Shown in pieces: positions 5,344-5,749 of a stretch of 5,749 nt of DNA (its first letter is position 1; the number at the start of each line of letters is the position of its first letter). Location: the NCBI GenBank assembly GCA_031288215.1, contig JAITRV010000116.1, forward strand, positions 1 through 5,749, in the 5' to 3' direction. The notes under the pieces were generated by a model. That model made no database searches, was not told the origin of the DNA, and was given only the letters and a program-made list of their open reading frames with translations. The position numbers and the translations under genes are program-made. Origin of the DNA: Spirochaetaceae bacterium. GTDB lineage: Bacteria; Spirochaetota; Spirochaetia; Treponematales; Breznakiellaceae.

Positions 5344-5370
5344 TCCTCTCCTCTTTCTCCTCTGCTCCTC
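5344..5370 (-). repeat. Purine-rich tract just after the surface-protein stop codon
   Basis: On the minus strand, bases 5370-5344 are G and A except for one C and the T at the far end, made of GAGGAG/GAGAGGA-type units, and begin within the TGA stop. It lies in the 69-base gap between two convergent genes. I see no clear intrinsic terminator for either gene in this gap. Confidence 0.5.
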
Positions 5371-5749
5371 ACGGCTCCGCTATAAAGTACCCGCTCTCGT
5401 CTATCGTGTACCCGGTGATAGGCGTCGGCGTAGAAGTGTTTGTACTCACGGCGTTCCCCAGTTTAAAACGCGCCTTCCGGGCGCCGTCCGGACTGAGGAT
5501 ACGCTTGCCTACCCAGTTCGAAAGGGAGGCGGTGATGTTAATCTCCAGGTCTATCACGGTCATCCCGCCGCTTAAGGGGCCGCCGATGGTGATGCGGTCG
5601 TAGCAGCGTAGGAAGACCCCTTCCGGCCGGGCATCGCCGGACATGATAAAGGTTCCGCTAGAGACAGACACCCCGTTATTACCGGGGAGGTTGGCGGCGG
5701 TATTGCCGCTGACTTCCCCGCCGCTCAGGGTAAACTCTCCGCCGTAGAC
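5369..5749 (-). CDS. C-terminal part of a repetitive, probably surface-exposed beta-helix protein
   Basis: The minus frame is open from the right window edge to TGA at 5371-5369, giving the last 126 residues; the start and most of the protein lie outside. The visible N-terminal part (GGEFTLSGGEVSGNTAAN) has the Gly/Ser/Thr/Asn-rich pattern of one coil of a right-handed parallel beta-helix, as in large repetitive surface or secreted proteins with many GG-x-(F/V)-x-(M/L)-SGG-x-(I/V)-SGNTA units. It then changes to a non-repetitive end of ~90 residues (VFLRCYDRITIGGPL, ITASLSNWVGKRIL, GYTIDESGYFIAEP) that ends in a short beta-rich tail. I do not recognise a catalytic motif, so no enzyme activity is claimed. 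Surface location is inferred from the repeat style, since no signal peptide is in view. An internal ATG (5671) gives a shorter frame but splits the repeat and is unlikely to be the start. Confidence 0.75.
   Translation of the reverse strand, partial: VYGGEFTLSGGEVSGNTAANLPGNNGVSVSSGTFIMSGDARPEGVFLRCYDRITIGGPLSGGMTVIDLEINITASLSNWVGKRILSPDGARKARFKLGNAVSTNTSTPTPITGYTIDESGYFIAEP

Overview
The window looks like a piece of a bacterial chromosome, probably from a spirochete of the Treponema group. That assignment is inferred. It rests on the style of the partial surface protein at the right end (Gly/Ser/Thr-rich beta-helix coils) and on the mix of a carbamoyl-phosphate synthase operon, a stand-alone retropepsin-like protease and a bacteriohemerythrin. 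No rRNA or other marker gene is present to prove it.

Layout. Positions 1-4311 hold a minus-strand cluster read right to left: carA (small, glutaminase subunit of carbamoyl-phosphate synthase), a 137-residue retropepsin-like aspartic protease, and carB (large subunit, cut by the left window edge after 893 residues). Gaps are 52 and 21 bases, so this is probably one operon; a candidate promoter lies just upstream of carA. CarA supplies ammonia from glutamine to CarB, which makes carbamoyl phosphate for pyrimidines and arginine. The protease is not a usual member of this pathway and its role here is unknown. Both Car proteins resemble the CPSase part of the eukaryotic CAD protein more than the E. 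coli enzymes, judged from remembered sequences.

The most striking feature is inside carB at 1184-1275. It is a palindromic purine/pyrimidine block built of a 7-base repeat in one arm and an exact 3 x 11-base repeat in the other. It is read through in frame and adds roughly 25 residues to the helical oligomerisation domain. It looks like an in-frame palindromic insertion, and its units are not multiples of three.

Positions 4360-4837 are an AT-rich divergent intergenic region. It has no convincing long gene, but holds a possible 30-codon ORF with a good ribosome binding site, a 20-base imperfect direct repeat and a small hairpin followed by Ts. A bacteriohemerythrin gene (4838-5299, plus strand) follows, with all seven diiron ligands present. 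It converges on the 3' end of a minus-strand gene (5369-5749, partial) for a repetitive, probably surface-exposed beta-helix protein. The base composition shifts visibly from GC-rich (car cluster and surface gene) to AT-rich (intergenic region and hemerythrin).
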